64,000 bases of DNA from Microbulbifer harenosus. Lineage in GTDB: Bacteria > Pseudomonadota > Gammaproteobacteria > Pseudomonadales > Cellvibrionaceae. The notes under the pieces were generated by a model. The model did not search any database and was not told the origin of the DNA. It saw only the letters and a list, made by a program, of their open reading frames with translations. Where the stretch lies: positions 62,001 through 126,000 of the forward strand of contig NZ_VANI01000007.1 in assembly GCF_005771435.1 (NCBI RefSeq). The letters are read 5' to 3'. Both the position numbers and the translations under genes were made by a program. Shown in pieces: positions 10,552-20,492 of this stretch (the first letter of the stretch is position 1; every line of letters begins with the position of its first letter).

Positions 10552-12033
10552 TTATTGACCGGTGGCGATGGCCACGGCGCGGAATAGCGCCCGCGCCTTG
10601 TTCATGGTCTCATCCCACTCGGATTGTGGATCGGAATCCGCCACCAGGCCGGCACCGGCCTGCACGTATACTTTCCGGTCCTTGATAACCGCGGTGCGGA
10701 TAGCAATCGCGGTGTCCATATTGCCGTTCCACGCCAGATAGCCCACGGCTCCGCCGTAGACCCCGCGTTTTTCCGGCTCCAGCTCGTCGATGATTTCCAT
10801 CGCGCGAATTTTTGGTGCCCCCGATAAAGTGCCCGCCGGGTGCGCCGCACGCAGGGCGTCGATGGCACTGAATTCCGGGCGGATTCTGCCGGTAACGTTG
10901 GACACGATGTGCATCACGTGGGAGTAGCGCTCCACCACCATTTTTTCCGTGACCCGCACACTGCCGGTCTCGGCCACACGGCCCACGTCATTGCGACCGA
11001 GGTCGATCAGCATCAGGTGTTCGGCAACCTCCTTCGGGTCTGCCAGCAGATCCTGCTCCAGTGCCAGATCCTGCTCCTCGGTGGCTCCGCGACGGCGGGT
11101 ACCGGCGATCGGGCGCACGGTCATATCGCCGTGTTCGAGGTGCACCAGGATCTCGGGGCTCGAGCCCACCACCTGGTGGTCGCCGAGGTCGAGGAAATAC
11201 ATATACGGTGAGGGGTTGAGGCTGCGCAGGGCACGGTAGAGATTGAGCGGCGGCACCGTGAACGGCGCCGACAGGCGCTGCGACGGCACTACCTGCATCA
11301 CGTCGCCGGCCAGAATATATTCCTTAACCCGGTGCACCCCCTGCTTAAAGGCCGCTTCGCCGAAGTGGGAAGTGAAGGCGTCCTCGGCGGTGTGGTCACC
11401 ATCAATGCCCAGCGGGTCAACTCTGGTCAGCGGCTGCGCCAGCTGCCCTACCAGTTCATCGAGGCGGCGCTGGGCCTGTTCCAGCGCGCCGGCCTGTGCC
11501 GGGTCCGCGTGCACGATGAAGATGACCGCGCCGGCGAGGTTGTCGAACACCACCAGCTCGTCGCTGACCATCAGCAAGATATCGGGGGTGCCGAGGGTAT
11601 CCGGGGGGCAGCTGTGGGCGAGCTTGGGCTCCACGTAGCGCACGCAGTCGTAGCCGAAATAGCCGACCAGGCCGCCGTTGAAGCGCGGCAGGCCGCCGAT
11701 TTCCGGCACTTTGTAGCGCTCCTTGAACGCCTCCACAAAGGCCAGCGGGTCTTCTACCCGGGCCTGTTCGATCACTTTGCCGTCGCGCTCGATGCTGACT
11801 TCATGGCCGATGGCGCGCAGCACGGTGCGCGCAGGCAGGCCGATGATGGAGTAGCGCCCCCACTTTTCCCCGCCCTGCACGGATTCGAACAGGTAGCTAT
11901 AGCGACCGCCATCGCGGGCGGCGAGTTTCATATAGGTTGTTAGCGGGGTTTCGATGTCGGCCAGTACACGGCGGACGAGTGGTATGCGGTTGTATCCTGC
12001 AGACGCAAGTTGGGCGTATTCGCTGGGGGTCAT
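10552..12033 (-). CDS. trpE: anthranilate synthase component I
   Basis: Converts chorismate to anthranilate with TrpG. It is 493 residues. The N-terminal feedback domain includes the Trp-binding type segment [18 protein letters not shown]. The chorismate-binding domain has SPSPYMY-like [54 protein letters not shown] and [21 protein letters not shown]. It is the first gene of the minus-strand trp operon. No gph lies between it and rpe, although that order is common in relatives. Confidence 0.95.
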   Translation of the reverse strand: MTPSEYAQLASAGYNRIPLVRRVLADIETPLTTYMKLAARDGGRYSYLFESVQGGEKWGRYSIIGLPARTVLRAIGHEVSIERDGKVIEQARVEDPLAFVEAFKERYKVPEIGGLPRFNGGLVGYFGYDCVRYVEPKLAHSCPPDTLGTPDILLMVSDELVVFDNLAGAVIFIVHADPAQAGALEQAQRRLDELVGQLAQPLTRVDPLGIDGDHTAEDAFTSHFGEAAFKQGVHRVKEYILAGDVMQVVPSQRLSAPFTVPPLNLYRALRSLNPSPYMYFLDLGDHQVVGSSPEILVHLEHGDMTVRPIAGTRRRGATEEQDLALEQDLLADPKEVAEHLMLIDLGRNDVGRVAETGSVRVTEKMVVERYSHVMHIVSNVTGRIRPEFSAIDALRAAHPAGTLSGAPKIRAMEIIDELEPEKRGVYGGAVGYLAWNGNMDTAIAIRTAVIKDRKVYVQAGAGLVADSDPQSEWDETMNKARALFRAVAIATGQ

Positions 12034-12372
12034 GGCGACTCCGATCTGTGCAAAGCTTCGTTTTTTGTCGTGGGGTGTGGATTGCGCATCGTTTGAGGAA
12101 TCCTACCCGCGGGAAAGGCGCCCGTCGGACCGGTTCTTGGTCTTCAGGCTGGCAGGATCAGTGGCGCCATCGCCAGCTGTTGATGTGGGGGGCAGTGCAG
12201 TTCAATGTCACTTTCTCGCAGCGTCGAGTTGCTTCCCGGTATTCGGTCGGCAAGTGTACAAATCTCTGGTAGAGGCGGCAAGCACCAGATTTTGTTGCTC
12301 CATTGCGGCCCTCTGCAGGCCTTTATGACCGAATGACAGGGAGTGGCGCCGGAGCGCCACTTACTAAGAACT
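12034..12372. other. gap between rpe and trpE
   Basis: This 339-nt stretch has no convincing gene. A GC-rich hairpin GTGGCGC-TCCG-GCGCCAC lies just after the rpe stop (about 12345-12362) but lacks a T run. Read toward trpE, I find no short Trp-rich leader peptide and no terminator/antiterminator pair, so classical attenuation is not visible. A 32-codon open frame without Trp codons is present but unsupported. The expected gph gene is absent. Confidence 0.5.
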
Positions 12373-13041
12373 TCAGACCTGCGCCAGTTCCGCCCGCATG
12401 GCCCGGATTACGTCAGCGTAGTCCTCGGCATTGAAAATCGCGGAGCCGGCGACGAAGCTGTCGGCACCCGCCTGGGCAATTTCACGGATGTTGTCCTTGG
12501 TGACGCCGCCGTCGATTTCGAGGCGGATGTCGAGGCCGGAGTCGTCGATGAGTTTGCGGGCCTCTTTGAGTTTGCCGAGGGTGGCGGGGATGAATTTCTG
12601 GCCGCCGAAGCCGGGGTTTACGGACATGAGCAGGATCATGTCGAGTTTGTCGAGTACGTATTTAGCGGCGTCGAGGCTGGAGGCGGGGTTGAATACGAGG
12701 CCGGCTTTGCAGCCCAGCGACTGGATCAGTTGCAGGGAGCGGTCGACGTGCCGGCTGGCTTCCGGGTGGAAGGTGATGTAGGTGGCGCCGGCGTCGGCGA
12801 ACATGCGGATCATGTCGTCGACGGGTTCGACCATGAGGTGGACGTCGATGGGGGCTTCCACGCCGTGGTTGCGCAGGGCCTTGCAGACCATGGGGCCGAT
12901 GGTGAGGTTGGGGACGTAGTGGTTGTCCATTACGTCGAAGTGCACCCAGTCGGCGCCGGCGGCGAGGACGTTGTCGACTTCTTCTCCCAGACGGGCGAAG
13001 TTGGCGGAGAGGATGGAGGGTGCAATTTTGTAGTCCGGCAT
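12373..13041 (-). CDS. rpe: ribulose-phosphate 3-epimerase
   Basis: Interconverts ribulose-5-phosphate and xylulose-5-phosphate in the pentose phosphate pathway. It is 222 residues with a TIM barrel. Signature segments are [49 protein letters not shown], and [12 protein letters not shown] with GSAIF at the C-terminal phosphate site. It is separated from murU by a 229-nt spacer carrying hairpin element copy B. Links to the transaldolase-xylulokinase genes at the far end of the window are functional only. Confidence 0.95.
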   Translation of the reverse strand: MPDYKIAPSILSANFARLGEEVDNVLAAGADWVHFDVMDNHYVPNLTIGPMVCKALRNHGVEAPIDVHLMVEPVDDMIRMFADAGATYITFHPEASRHVDRSLQLIQSLGCKAGLVFNPASSLDAAKYVLDKLDMILLMSVNPGFGGQKFIPATLGKLKEARKLIDDSGLDIRLEIDGGVTKDNIREIAQAGADSFVAGSAIFNAEDYADVIRAMRAELAQV

Positions 13042-13101
13042 TGTTCTCGTCTCGGTGCTTTGGTTTTTTGTGTCTCCGAGCTACTTGCTTTGTTTCAGCT
13101 C

Positions 13102-13224
13102 GGTAGCGGCCGGGCACCGGGGGAAGCTTTTCGAAACCGCTGTGAATACATCCATGTACGCTGCGTCGGCAACATCCCTGTTGCCGACGCTTTCGAAAAG
13201 CTTCCCCCGGCACCCGGCCTTCAA
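13102..13224 (-). repeat. nested-hairpin element, copy B (murU-rpe spacer)
   Basis: The outer arms 13108-13136 and 13191-13219 pair over 29 nt with two mismatches (GGGGGAAGCTTTTCGAAA is the inner part). Hairpin 1 is the perfect 12-bp GCGTCGGCAACA/TGTTGCCGACGC around TCCC (13163-13190). Read on the minus strand, its loop region is ACAGGGATGT. The small core hairpin is TACAT-CC-ATGTA where the other copies have CCCAT or CCCAG; this is a compensated change. The minus-strand orientation matches the murU-amgK-rpe transcript. Confidence 0.8.
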
Positions 13225-13270
13225 TTCGGGTTTTCGTACTTCGTAAGCCGCTGTACTCCGGGCTTCGCGA

Positions 13271-13978
13271 TTATTCAGCCCGCAGCCTTTCTTCCAGATT
13301 GTTCAGTCTTTCCGGCGTACCCACATCACACCAGTCACCCTCATACACTTCCGCCTGCATCAGGTCTTCATTGTGGGCGAAGACTTCGCCCAAGCCATAG
13401 CGCTCGCGCGCATTGGGGTAGCCGGTCAGTATTTCCGGTTTCAGATAGCTGATGCCAGCGAAGGTGTAGCGCGGTTTGGTGGTGCCAGAGAGCAGGCCGT
13501 TGTCGATTCCGAAGTCGCCCTCGGGGTTGTGCGGCGGGTTCGGCACCATCAGCAGGCGGCCCGGGCAGTTTTCCGGCAGTGGGTCCGCAATCCAACGGGA
13601 GAAGTCGAAGTCGCACCAGACATCGCCGTTAACCACCAGAAATGGCTCTTCCCCGAGCAGGGACAGCGCTTTCGTAATACCGCCAGCAGTTTCCAGCGGT
13701 TCGTTTTCCTCAGAGTAGCGGATGTCGAGTCCGAAGCGGTCGCCGCTGCCGAGGTGGTCGCGGATCCGGTGGCCCAGGTGCGCCAGGTTGATGACGACTT
13801 TGTTGACGCCGGCGGCAGCGAGGCGCTCGAGGGTGTATTCGATCAGGGGTTTGCCCAGCGCCGGGATCAGCGGTTTGGGCATGTGGTCGGTGAGCGGGCG
13901 CATGCGCCTGCCGAACCCGGCGGCGAGGACCATGGCCACGGGGGCGGTTGTCGGTGTTTTGCTCGGCTTGGCTGTCAT
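13271..13978 (-). CDS. murU: N-acetylmuramate alpha-1-phosphate uridylyltransferase
   Basis: A sugar nucleotidyltransferase of 235 residues in the MurU branch of the AmgK-MurU peptidoglycan recycling bypass, which makes UDP-MurNAc from MurNAc-1-P. It shows VAMVLAAGFGRRMRPLTDHMPKPL (nucleotide and metal loop), FLVVNGDVWCDFD, FAGISYLKPEIL and GDWCDVGTPERL. It is preceded by amgK with an 11-nt gap, the usual pairing. The bypass confers MurA-independent (fosfomycin-tolerant) recycling in pseudomonads. Confidence 0.88.
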   Translation of the reverse strand: MTAKPSKTPTTAPVAMVLAAGFGRRMRPLTDHMPKPLIPALGKPLIEYTLERLAAAGVNKVVINLAHLGHRIRDHLGSGDRFGLDIRYSEENEPLETAGGITKALSLLGEEPFLVVNGDVWCDFDFSRWIADPLPENCPGRLLMVPNPPHNPEGDFGIDNGLLSGTTKPRYTFAGISYLKPEILTGYPNARERYGLGEVFAHNEDLMQAEVYEGDWCDVGTPERLNNLEERLRAE

Positions 13979-13989
13979 TGCTGCTTGCT

Positions 13990-15096
13990 TCAGGAGGGCT
14001 CAGTTTCCGTGGGGCGGCGTTCGCCGGCGGTGCGGTAGTCGCGATACCAGTCCTGCTGCTCGATCAGCGGCAGTATTTCCGCGCGGAACCAGTCGGCGAA
14101 GGGTTGCATTTCCGGGTATTTGTCGCTGACTTCCAGGGTGTAGCGGATCACCAGGGGTAGGTCCGGCAGGTAGCCGTGTTTGCCGTCGCGCAGGTAGAGG
14201 CGCGGGAAGAGGCCGAGCACCTTCAAATGACGCTGCAGTCCAATCCAGTCAAACCAACGCAGGAAAGTTTCCGGTGCCACTTCGGGAATGATTCCGGCGT
14301 CGATGGCAGAGGAGGCGTAGGCGAGCGCCCAGTTTTCCACCTGTTCCCGCGGCCAGCGGATATAACAGTCCCGCAACAACGAGACAACGTCGTAGGTAAC
14401 CGGGCCCCACACGGCGTCCTGGAAGTCCACCACCCCTGGGCGTTCGCCGTTGCGCAGCATCAGGTTGCGACTGTGGTAGTCGCGGTGTACCAGTACCTGC
14501 GGCTGGCTGCTGGCGCTGTCGAGCAGGTGGGCGAAGGTGCGCTCCAGCAGCTGGTGTTCCTCGGCGCTGAGTTCGCGCCCCAGCAGCTTGCCGATCAACC
14601 ACTCCGGCAGCAGCGACATTTCCATGTGCAGCAGCTCGCGGTTGTAGGGCGGGAACAGGCCCTCGGCGCGCGGGATCTGCTGCAGGCACAGCAGTTCATT
14701 AATGACTTCGGCGTAGAGTCCGGTGGCGCTGTCGGGATTGAGCATCCGCAGCAGCTGGGTATCTCCCAGGTCTTCCAGCAGCATGTAGCCATGCTCGATG
14801 TCGGCGGCGATGACCAGCGGCGTGTGAATACCGTGCCGGCGCAGGTAATCGGCGAGGGCAACAAAGCGGTTGATGTTGGTCCTGCTCGGCGGCGAGTCTA
14901 CGGCGATCAGCGCCGGTGTGGTATCGGTGCGGAAATAGCGACGGAAGCCTGCATCACCGGAGAGCGGGCTCAGACCGAGGACGTTTTCCAGCGGCGGCAC
15001 ACGAAGAACCTCATGCCCCGACTGCAGGGCGCGGGCAGCCCACTGGCGCAGCGCTTCGCGGCGCTCGTCGGGGGCCTGGGTTACACATTCATTCAT
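13990..15096 (-). CDS. amgK: N-acetylmuramate/N-acetylglucosamine anomeric kinase
   Basis: Aminoglycoside-phosphotransferase-like kinase (368 residues) that phosphorylates MurNAc at C1 in cell-wall recycling. Key parts are SGDAGFRRYFR in the N-lobe, LLEDLGDTQLL in the hinge, the catalytic loop VLVHRDYHSRNLMLR, the metal-binding GVVDFQDAVWGPVTYDVVSLL, and a helical C-terminal region with WIGLQRHLKVLGLFPRLYLRDGK. It is operonic with murU and divergent from lptD, an arrangement also seen in pseudomonads. Confidence 0.88.
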   Translation of the reverse strand: MNECVTQAPDERREALRQWAARALQSGHEVLRVPPLENVLGLSPLSGDAGFRRYFRTDTTPALIAVDSPPSRTNINRFVALADYLRRHGIHTPLVIAADIEHGYMLLEDLGDTQLLRMLNPDSATGLYAEVINELLCLQQIPRAEGLFPPYNRELLHMEMSLLPEWLIGKLLGRELSAEEHQLLERTFAHLLDSASSQPQVLVHRDYHSRNLMLRNGERPGVVDFQDAVWGPVTYDVVSLLRDCYIRWPREQVENWALAYASSAIDAGIIPEVAPETFLRWFDWIGLQRHLKVLGLFPRLYLRDGKHGYLPDLPLVIRYTLEVSDKYPEMQPFADWFRAEILPLIEQQDWYRDYRTAGERRPTETEPS

Positions 15097-15423
15097 CCGC
15101 CACCTGCTTTGTTCGGTACTGCCGGGATTGGTACTGCCGCTATGACGGGGGCACTCTCCACCCGCCTAAAAACTGTGCATTGTAACTGCGCTGGCGGCAC
15201 GGATCACCCGCTATTGTTTCCATGGTTACGGCCATTCAAGTAGAATCGACCGCTGATTTTCGCGCACCGGCCTGGCGGCGGCGCCGTAAATTTCAGCCGT
15301 TGTCACAGGCTATGCCATTTAGCGCTACAACACTGGCTGAAGATACCAGGCGACATCGTCGCATCAGGATTGCGCCACTCGCCAACGGAACAGACCCTAA
15401 AGATAGCCGGAACCAATCATTCG

Positions 15424-18051
15424 ATGCTGGAAGCTTCCCGCTGGCGCCGCCTCGCGCTGGCCATTGGACACGTAACACACCCGCGCACTCTCGCTTTCGG
15501 CCTTATTGCCGCCAACCCGCTGTGGCCGATGGCGGCGACCGCCGAATCGTCTTCCGGTGTCGTGGATGAACCCCAGCTGGTATCGCCATCGGCAAGCAAT
15601 CCGTACCTGTATCTCGACTGGTTCCCCAGAAGCCAGTTGGACCCCCTGGAGCGCAGCCAACTGCCGTCGGTTTGCGGCGGCATGTTCATCGAGCCGCCAC
15701 GCAACTACCCCAATGCCAACCTGCTCCCGGAGGAAGCACCGCTGCGTGCCACCTCCGACAGCTCCAACTGGCTGGAAGACGGAACCGCACAACTGCGCGG
15801 CAATGTGCACATTACCCAGGGCTACCGCCAGCTGTTCGCCGATCAGGTAGATGTGAACCGCGAGGAGAGCACCGCCTACCTGAGCGGCGCGATCGAGATG
15901 CGCGAGCCCAGCCTGCTGGTGCGGGGCAAAGCTGCCGAGATTCACACCGATAGCAAGGCGGCGTCCATTGAAGACGCCACCTACGTGGTGCACGACGAAT
16001 TCGTGCACGGTTCCGCCCGCTTCGCCTCCCGCGAGGCCAGCGGTGAGTTGATTCTGACCGAAGGCAGCTACACGCGCTGCGAACCGGACGACGTTTTCTG
16101 GCGTATGACCGGTGGCGAGATCACCATCAACAACGTCGAGCGCCAGGGCACCGCGCGCAATGTGCGCCTGGAAATCGCCGATGTGCCGGTATTCTATTTC
16201 CCCTACCTGCGCTTCCCGGTGGGCAGCGAGCGCATGTCAGGTTTTCTGTTCCCGAGCGTCAGCAACAGCGAAGAAAACGGCTGGGATATTGCCATCCCCT
16301 ACTACTGGAATATCGCCCCACAGCTGGATGCAACCATCATCCCCCGTTATATACAGTACCGCGGCACCGGGCTGGAACTGGAAACCCGTCACCTGAGCCC
16401 ATGGTTCAGCACCGAATTGCGCATGGCCGGCCTGCCCGACGACAAGGGTGGCAACGACGATGATGCACAGCGCCTCATCAATGAAGGCTTCCCGGAGGAT
16501 CTGGTGCTGCCCGCCAAGGGCGAGGATCGCTGGTTTGTGAACCTGGATCAGCTGGGTGGCAACGGCGGCCCGTGGCGCACACGTATTGACTACACCAAAG
16601 TCAGCGACGCGGACTACTTCCGCGATCTGGACAATGCCGAGCTGGAAACCCCGCGAATCACCAGTCCGCGTACGCTCACTGCGCTCAATCAGTCCGCCGA
16701 GGCCAGCCTCGCCAGCGAGCACTGGTTCGCGAGCGTGCGCGCTCAGGAATACCAGCAACTGGTCAAGGATCGCTTTGATACCTTCAGCCAGCTGCCGCGG
16801 GTCAATTTCAACGGCAACTACAAATGGGATGACTGGCAGCTGCTGATGCACCACGAAGTCACCAGCTTCGATCACGCCGATACCCAGACCATCCGCTTTA
16901 TTGCCGATGTGGACAACCCGAACAGCGAAACCTCGCTGACGCGGAATTTCGTCAATGCCAGACGCGCCCGGGTCGATTACAGCTTTGGCTGGGACAAGCA
17001 GTGGCTGTGGGGCTTCTTCAACCCGAAAGTTACCGGTATCTATCTCGGTTACGAACTGGACGAAACCTTCCTCGCCGATCCCGCCCACAACACGCCGGAA
17101 GCCTCTGCCGCCCAGTTCACCATCGACAGCGGCCTGTTCTTCGAACGCTACGGCACTCTGCTGCAGCGGGAATATGTGCAGACGCTGGAACCGCGCCTGT
17201 TCCTGATGGCGAGCAGCGACGCCGACCAGAGCGATTTCCTGAACGTGAGCACCAGCAACAGCGATGGCGGCAACGACCTGCTGTACGATACCTCGCTGTT
17301 CACCTTCAGCTATGACCAACTGTTCCGCGACAGCCGCTTCAACGGCAATGACCGCATTGATGACGCCGACCGCGCCGCCTTCGGCCTCACCACCCGCTTC
17401 ATCGACCCGCGCAGCGGGCGCGATCTGTTCGCCGCCAGTGCCGGGCAGATCTTCTACTCCGAGAGCAGCCGAATCGAACTGGCGAATTTCATCCAGGACG
17501 TTCCCCGCTCCGAGTTCGCCGCGCGCCTTGAGAGCCGCCCCACCGATGCCCTGCGTATCAGCAGCGAAGTGATCTACCACGACACAGACCACACCATCAA
17601 TCGCGGCAACGTCACCCTGCGCTATCTGGACAACGATTTCCGCCTGTTCAATGTGGGCTATCGCTACCTGCGCAAGGAAGAAATTTACGACACCACCGAC
17701 TCCTACCTGATACAGGGCCCAGTGAAGCAGGGGGATGTATCCGCGGCCTGGCCCATTAACAACAGGCTGTCCATCCTCGCCCGGGCCGCATACGATTTCA
17801 CCTTCGACCGGGAACTGGAGTACCTGGCGGGACTCGAATACGACACGTGCTGTTACCGCACCCGGCTGCTGTGGCGCCGGGAGCTGGATAACGACCTGGC
17901 GGACGTGGTGCCCCCGGAAGAGCTGCAATTCGACGAAGGCATCTATATTGAACTGCAGCTGAAGGGCCTCGCCGGCATCGGCGGTTCCGTGACCCGTATG
18001 CTCAGCCAGGGCATTGCCAACTTTGACCAGAGAGAAGTACTGAAACAGTGA
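15424..18051 (+). CDS. lptD: LPS-assembly outer-membrane protein
   Basis: An 875-residue outer-membrane beta-barrel that inserts LPS at the cell surface together with LptE. A long signal peptide (RRLALAIGHVTHPRTLAFGLIAANPLWPMAATA) is followed by a beta-jellyroll domain (GTAQLRGNVHITQGYRQLFADQV, REPSLLVRGKAAEIHTD) and then the barrel with alternating aromatic strands. Cys residues at the start (LPSVCGGMF) and in SYTRCEPDD and EYDTCCYRTRLLWRRE fit the disulphide scheme of the family. ATG 15424 is chosen; a TTG at 15370 would extend the signal. surA overlaps its stop codon. Confidence 0.93.
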   Translation: MLEASRWRRLALAIGHVTHPRTLAFGLIAANPLWPMAATAESSSGVVDEPQLVSPSASNPYLYLDWFPRSQLDPLERSQLPSVCGGMFIEPPRNYPNANLLPEEAPLRATSDSSNWLEDGTAQLRGNVHITQGYRQLFADQVDVNREESTAYLSGAIEMREPSLLVRGKAAEIHTDSKAASIEDATYVVHDEFVHGSARFASREASGELILTEGSYTRCEPDDVFWRMTGGEITINNVERQGTARNVRLEIADVPVFYFPYLRFPVGSERMSGFLFPSVSNSEENGWDIAIPYYWNIAPQLDATIIPRYIQYRGTGLELETRHLSPWFSTELRMAGLPDDKGGNDDDAQRLINEGFPEDLVLPAKGEDRWFVNLDQLGGNGGPWRTRIDYTKVSDADYFRDLDNAELETPRITSPRTLTALNQSAEASLASEHWFASVRAQEYQQLVKDRFDTFSQLPRVNFNGNYKWDDWQLLMHHEVTSFDHADTQTIRFIADVDNPNSETSLTRNFVNARRARVDYSFGWDKQWLWGFFNPKVTGIYLGYELDETFLADPAHNTPEASAAQFTIDSGLFFERYGTLLQREYVQTLEPRLFLMASSDADQSDFLNVSTSNSDGGNDLLYDTSLFTFSYDQLFRDSRFNGNDRIDDADRAAFGLTTRFIDPRSGRDLFAASAGQIFYSESSRIELANFIQDVPRSEFAARLESRPTDALRISSEVIYHDTDHTINRGNVTLRYLDNDFRLFNVGYRYLRKEEIYDTTDSYLIQGPVKQGDVSAAWPINNRLSILARAAYDFTFDRELEYLAGLEYDTCCYRTRLLWRRELDNDLADVVPPEELQFDEGIYIELQLKGLAGIGGSVTRMLSQGIANFDQREVLKQ

Positions 18052-19430
18052 TGACAATAATGCAGATGTTCAACTTCCCCCGCCGCGGTGCACTTGTCGC
18101 CGCCGCCCTGTGCGCCTGTTGCGCCCTCGCCCTGCCCGCCCAGGCACAGGTGCAGAAGCTCGACCGGGTGGTGGCGGTCGTGGATGACGACGTGGTCATG
18201 GCCAGCGAACTGCAACAGCGCATGAACACCATCACCCAGCAGATCGCCGCCCAGAACGTACAGGCCCCACCCATCGATATTCTCCGCCGCCAGGTGCTGG
18301 AGCAGCTGATTATCGAGCGCCTGCAGCTGCAGATGGGCGCCCGCGCCGGCGTCACCATCCCCGAGGAAGAGTTGGATCAGGCCATCGCCCGGGTGCAGCA
18401 GAACATGAACGTGTCCCCCGCAGAGTTCCAACAGAAGCTGGAAGCAGACGGCATCTCCAACAATGCCTTCCGCCAGCAGATCCGCCAGGAGATGATCATC
18501 CGCCGCGTGGAGCAGGGTAGCGTGGCCCGCCGTATCCAGATTACCGATCAGGACATCAACAACTTCCTGCGCTCCAAAGAGGGCGAGTTCTGGAAGTCGC
18601 CTCAGTACCAGCTCGGCCACATCCTCATCCCAGTCGGCTCCAGCGCACCGGCGGAAGAAGTGGCCGCGGCCCGCGCCAAGGCAGACGAGGTGTACGAAAA
18701 AGCCACCAAAGGGGAAGACTTCCGCGCGCTGGCCATTTCCAACTCCGCCGGCCAGAACGCCCTCCAGGGCGGCGATCTGGGGTGGCGCAAAACGGTGGAG
18801 CTGCCCACGCTGTTTTCCGACGCCCTTGACGGGGTAAAAGTGGGCGAGACCACCAAGCCCTTCCGCAGCGACGCCGGTTTCCACCTGCTGAAAATTCACG
18901 AGCAGCGCGGCGCCACCGAGCAAGTGGTCGAGCAAACCAAGGTGCGTCACATTCTGGTGAAGACCTCCGCCATTCGCGACGACGATGCCGCCTACAAACT
19001 GTTGGTGGACCTGCGCAGCAAGATCGAGGCGGGCGAGCTCAAGTTTGAAGACGCCGCCAAAGAAAACTCCGAGGACATAGGCACCATGCTCCAGGGCGGA
19101 GACCTGGGCTGGTCCAACCCCGGACAGTTCGTCCCGGAATTCACCCAGGCCATGGACAACACCCCCGTGGGTGAAATCACCATGCCCTTCCGCAGCCAGT
19201 TTGGCTGGCACATTCTGCAGGTCGAAGGCCGCCGCCAGCAGGACATGACAGACCAGTACATCCGCAATCAGGCCGCCAACCTGCTGCGCAACCGCCGCTA
19301 CGAGGAAGAGCTGCAGAACTGGCGCCAGGAAATCCGCGACCAGGCCTACGTGGAAATCAAACTGCCGGAGCTGCAGGACCCATCCCAGTCCGCAAGCGAC
19401 GACGCCAAAGGCACAAGCGAACGTCAATAA
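18051..19430 (+). CDS. surA: periplasmic chaperone and peptidyl-prolyl isomerase
   Basis: Chaperone for outer-membrane proteins including LptD. It is 459 residues. The signal peptide is RRGALVAAALCACCALALPAQAQ. The N-terminal chaperone domain (LDRVVAVVDDDVVMASELQQR) is followed by two parvulin domains: YQLGHILIPVG ... FRALAISNSAGQNALQGGDLGW and KVRHILVKTSAI ... ENSEDIGTMLQGGDLGW. A C-terminal helix returns to the core. The ATG shares its A with the lptD TGA (TGATG), so the two are coupled. pdxA follows after 17 nt. Confidence 0.94.
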   Translation: MTIMQMFNFPRRGALVAAALCACCALALPAQAQVQKLDRVVAVVDDDVVMASELQQRMNTITQQIAAQNVQAPPIDILRRQVLEQLIIERLQLQMGARAGVTIPEEELDQAIARVQQNMNVSPAEFQQKLEADGISNNAFRQQIRQEMIIRRVEQGSVARRIQITDQDINNFLRSKEGEFWKSPQYQLGHILIPVGSSAPAEEVAAARAKADEVYEKATKGEDFRALAISNSAGQNALQGGDLGWRKTVELPTLFSDALDGVKVGETTKPFRSDAGFHLLKIHEQRGATEQVVEQTKVRHILVKTSAIRDDDAAYKLLVDLRSKIEAGELKFEDAAKENSEDIGTMLQGGDLGWSNPGQFVPEFTQAMDNTPVGEITMPFRSQFGWHILQVEGRRQQDMTDQYIRNQAANLLRNRRYEEELQNWRQEIRDQAYVEIKLPELQDPSQSASDDAKGTSERQ

Positions 19431-19447
19431 CCGGTTTTGAACCCGCG

Positions 19448-20449
19448 ATGATCCCCCGTATTGCATTCACTCCCGGCGAGCCCGCCGGGATAGGCCCGGA
19501 ACTCGCCGTCAAACTGGCGAGCTCCCCGCGTACGCCAGACATCGCCGGTGCGCAGATCATCGCCATTGCCGACCCCGAACTGCTGCAGCAGGAAGCCGCC
19601 CGGCAGGGTAAACCCCTGCAACTGCTGGCGTTCGATCCCGCGCAGCCCGCCGAGGCCACGCCGGAAGGCAGCCTGCATATTCTGGCGGTTACCCTCGCGG
19701 AGCCTTCCAGCCCCGGGCAACTCAACCCAGCCAACGGCCCCTATGTGCTCGAAACCCTGCGGGTCGCGGCCGAGGGCTGCAAGGACCGAACCTTCGACGC
19801 CATCGTCACCGGCCCGGTGCACAAAGGTGTGATCAACGACGCCGGTATCCCGTTCAGCGGCCACACCGAGTATTTCGCCGAGCAAGCCGGGATTGAAAAA
19901 GTGGTGATGATGCTCGCCGCCGACGACCTGCGGGTGGCACTGGCCACCACTCACCTGCCCCTGAAGGAGGTGAGCGACGCCATCAGCGGGGAATCCCTGC
20001 AGCAGGTGCTCACCATTCTCAACCGCAGCCTGCAGCAGCAATTCCGTATTGAGCGCCCGCGCATCGGCGTTTGCGGCCTCAATCCCCACGCCGGCGAAGG
20101 CGGCCACCTGGGGCGCGAGGAAATCGAGATCATTGAACCGGCGCTGAATGCCCTGCGCGCACTGGGCCTCGATCTCATTGGCCCGCTGCCCGCCGATACC
20201 CTGTTCACCCCGCCGCAACTGGCGCGCTGTGACGCAGTCCTTGCCATGTACCACGACCAGGGGCTGCCGGTGTTAAAATTCAAGGGTTTCGGGCGCGCCA
20301 TTAATATCACGCTGGGGCTGCCGCTTATCCGCACCTCGGTGGATCACGGCACCGCACTCAATATTGCCGGCCAGGGCATTGCCGATACCGGCAGCCTGAT
20401 CGCCGCCCTGAGCCAGGCCATCGAACTGGTCCAGCTGCGCCATATCTAA
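19448..20449 (+). CDS. pdxA: 4-hydroxythreonine-4-phosphate dehydrogenase
   Basis: Oxidises 4-phosphohydroxy-L-threonine in the DXP-dependent route to pyridoxal phosphate. It is 333 residues. Diagnostic segments are FTPGEPAGIGPELAVKLA, AIVTGPVHKGVINDAGIPFSG (substrate Lys/His), GHTEYFAEQAG, CGLNPHAGEGGHLGREE (metal His) and AMYHDQGLPVLKFKGFG (metal His). It sits in the surA-pdxA-rsmA order common to gammaproteobacteria. Confidence 0.95.
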   Translation: MIPRIAFTPGEPAGIGPELAVKLASSPRTPDIAGAQIIAIADPELLQQEAARQGKPLQLLAFDPAQPAEATPEGSLHILAVTLAEPSSPGQLNPANGPYVLETLRVAAEGCKDRTFDAIVTGPVHKGVINDAGIPFSGHTEYFAEQAGIEKVVMMLAADDLRVALATTHLPLKEVSDAISGESLQQVLTILNRSLQQQFRIERPRIGVCGLNPHAGEGGHLGREEIEIIEPALNALRALGLDLIGPLPADTLFTPPQLARCDAVLAMYHDQGLPVLKFKGFGRAINITLGLPLIRTSVDHGTALNIAGQGIADTGSLIAALSQAIELVQLRHI

Positions 20450-20457
20450 TTACCCCT

Positions 20458-20481
20458 TGTAGGAGCCTGCTCGCAGGCGAA
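20458..20481 (+). repeat. REP-like palindromic unit
   Basis: TGTAGGAG precedes the perfect hairpin GCCTGC-TC-GCAGGC, followed by GAA. It is the same family as the two units at 34192-34294 and resembles Pseudomonas-type REP sequences. It fills most of the 43-nt pdxA-rsmA gap. Confidence 0.7.
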
Positions 20482-20492
20482 CAACCCAATCC

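Noticed and set aside
12034..12372. trp attenuator or leader peptide upstream of trpE
   Set aside because: No Trp-rich short frame and no terminator with a T run; the only short open frame has no Trp codon.
16237..18057. 606-codon minus-strand frame opposite lptD
   Set aside because: Low-complexity Val/Glu/Gly-rich translation, a mirror of the lptD codon pattern; lptD itself is unmistakable.
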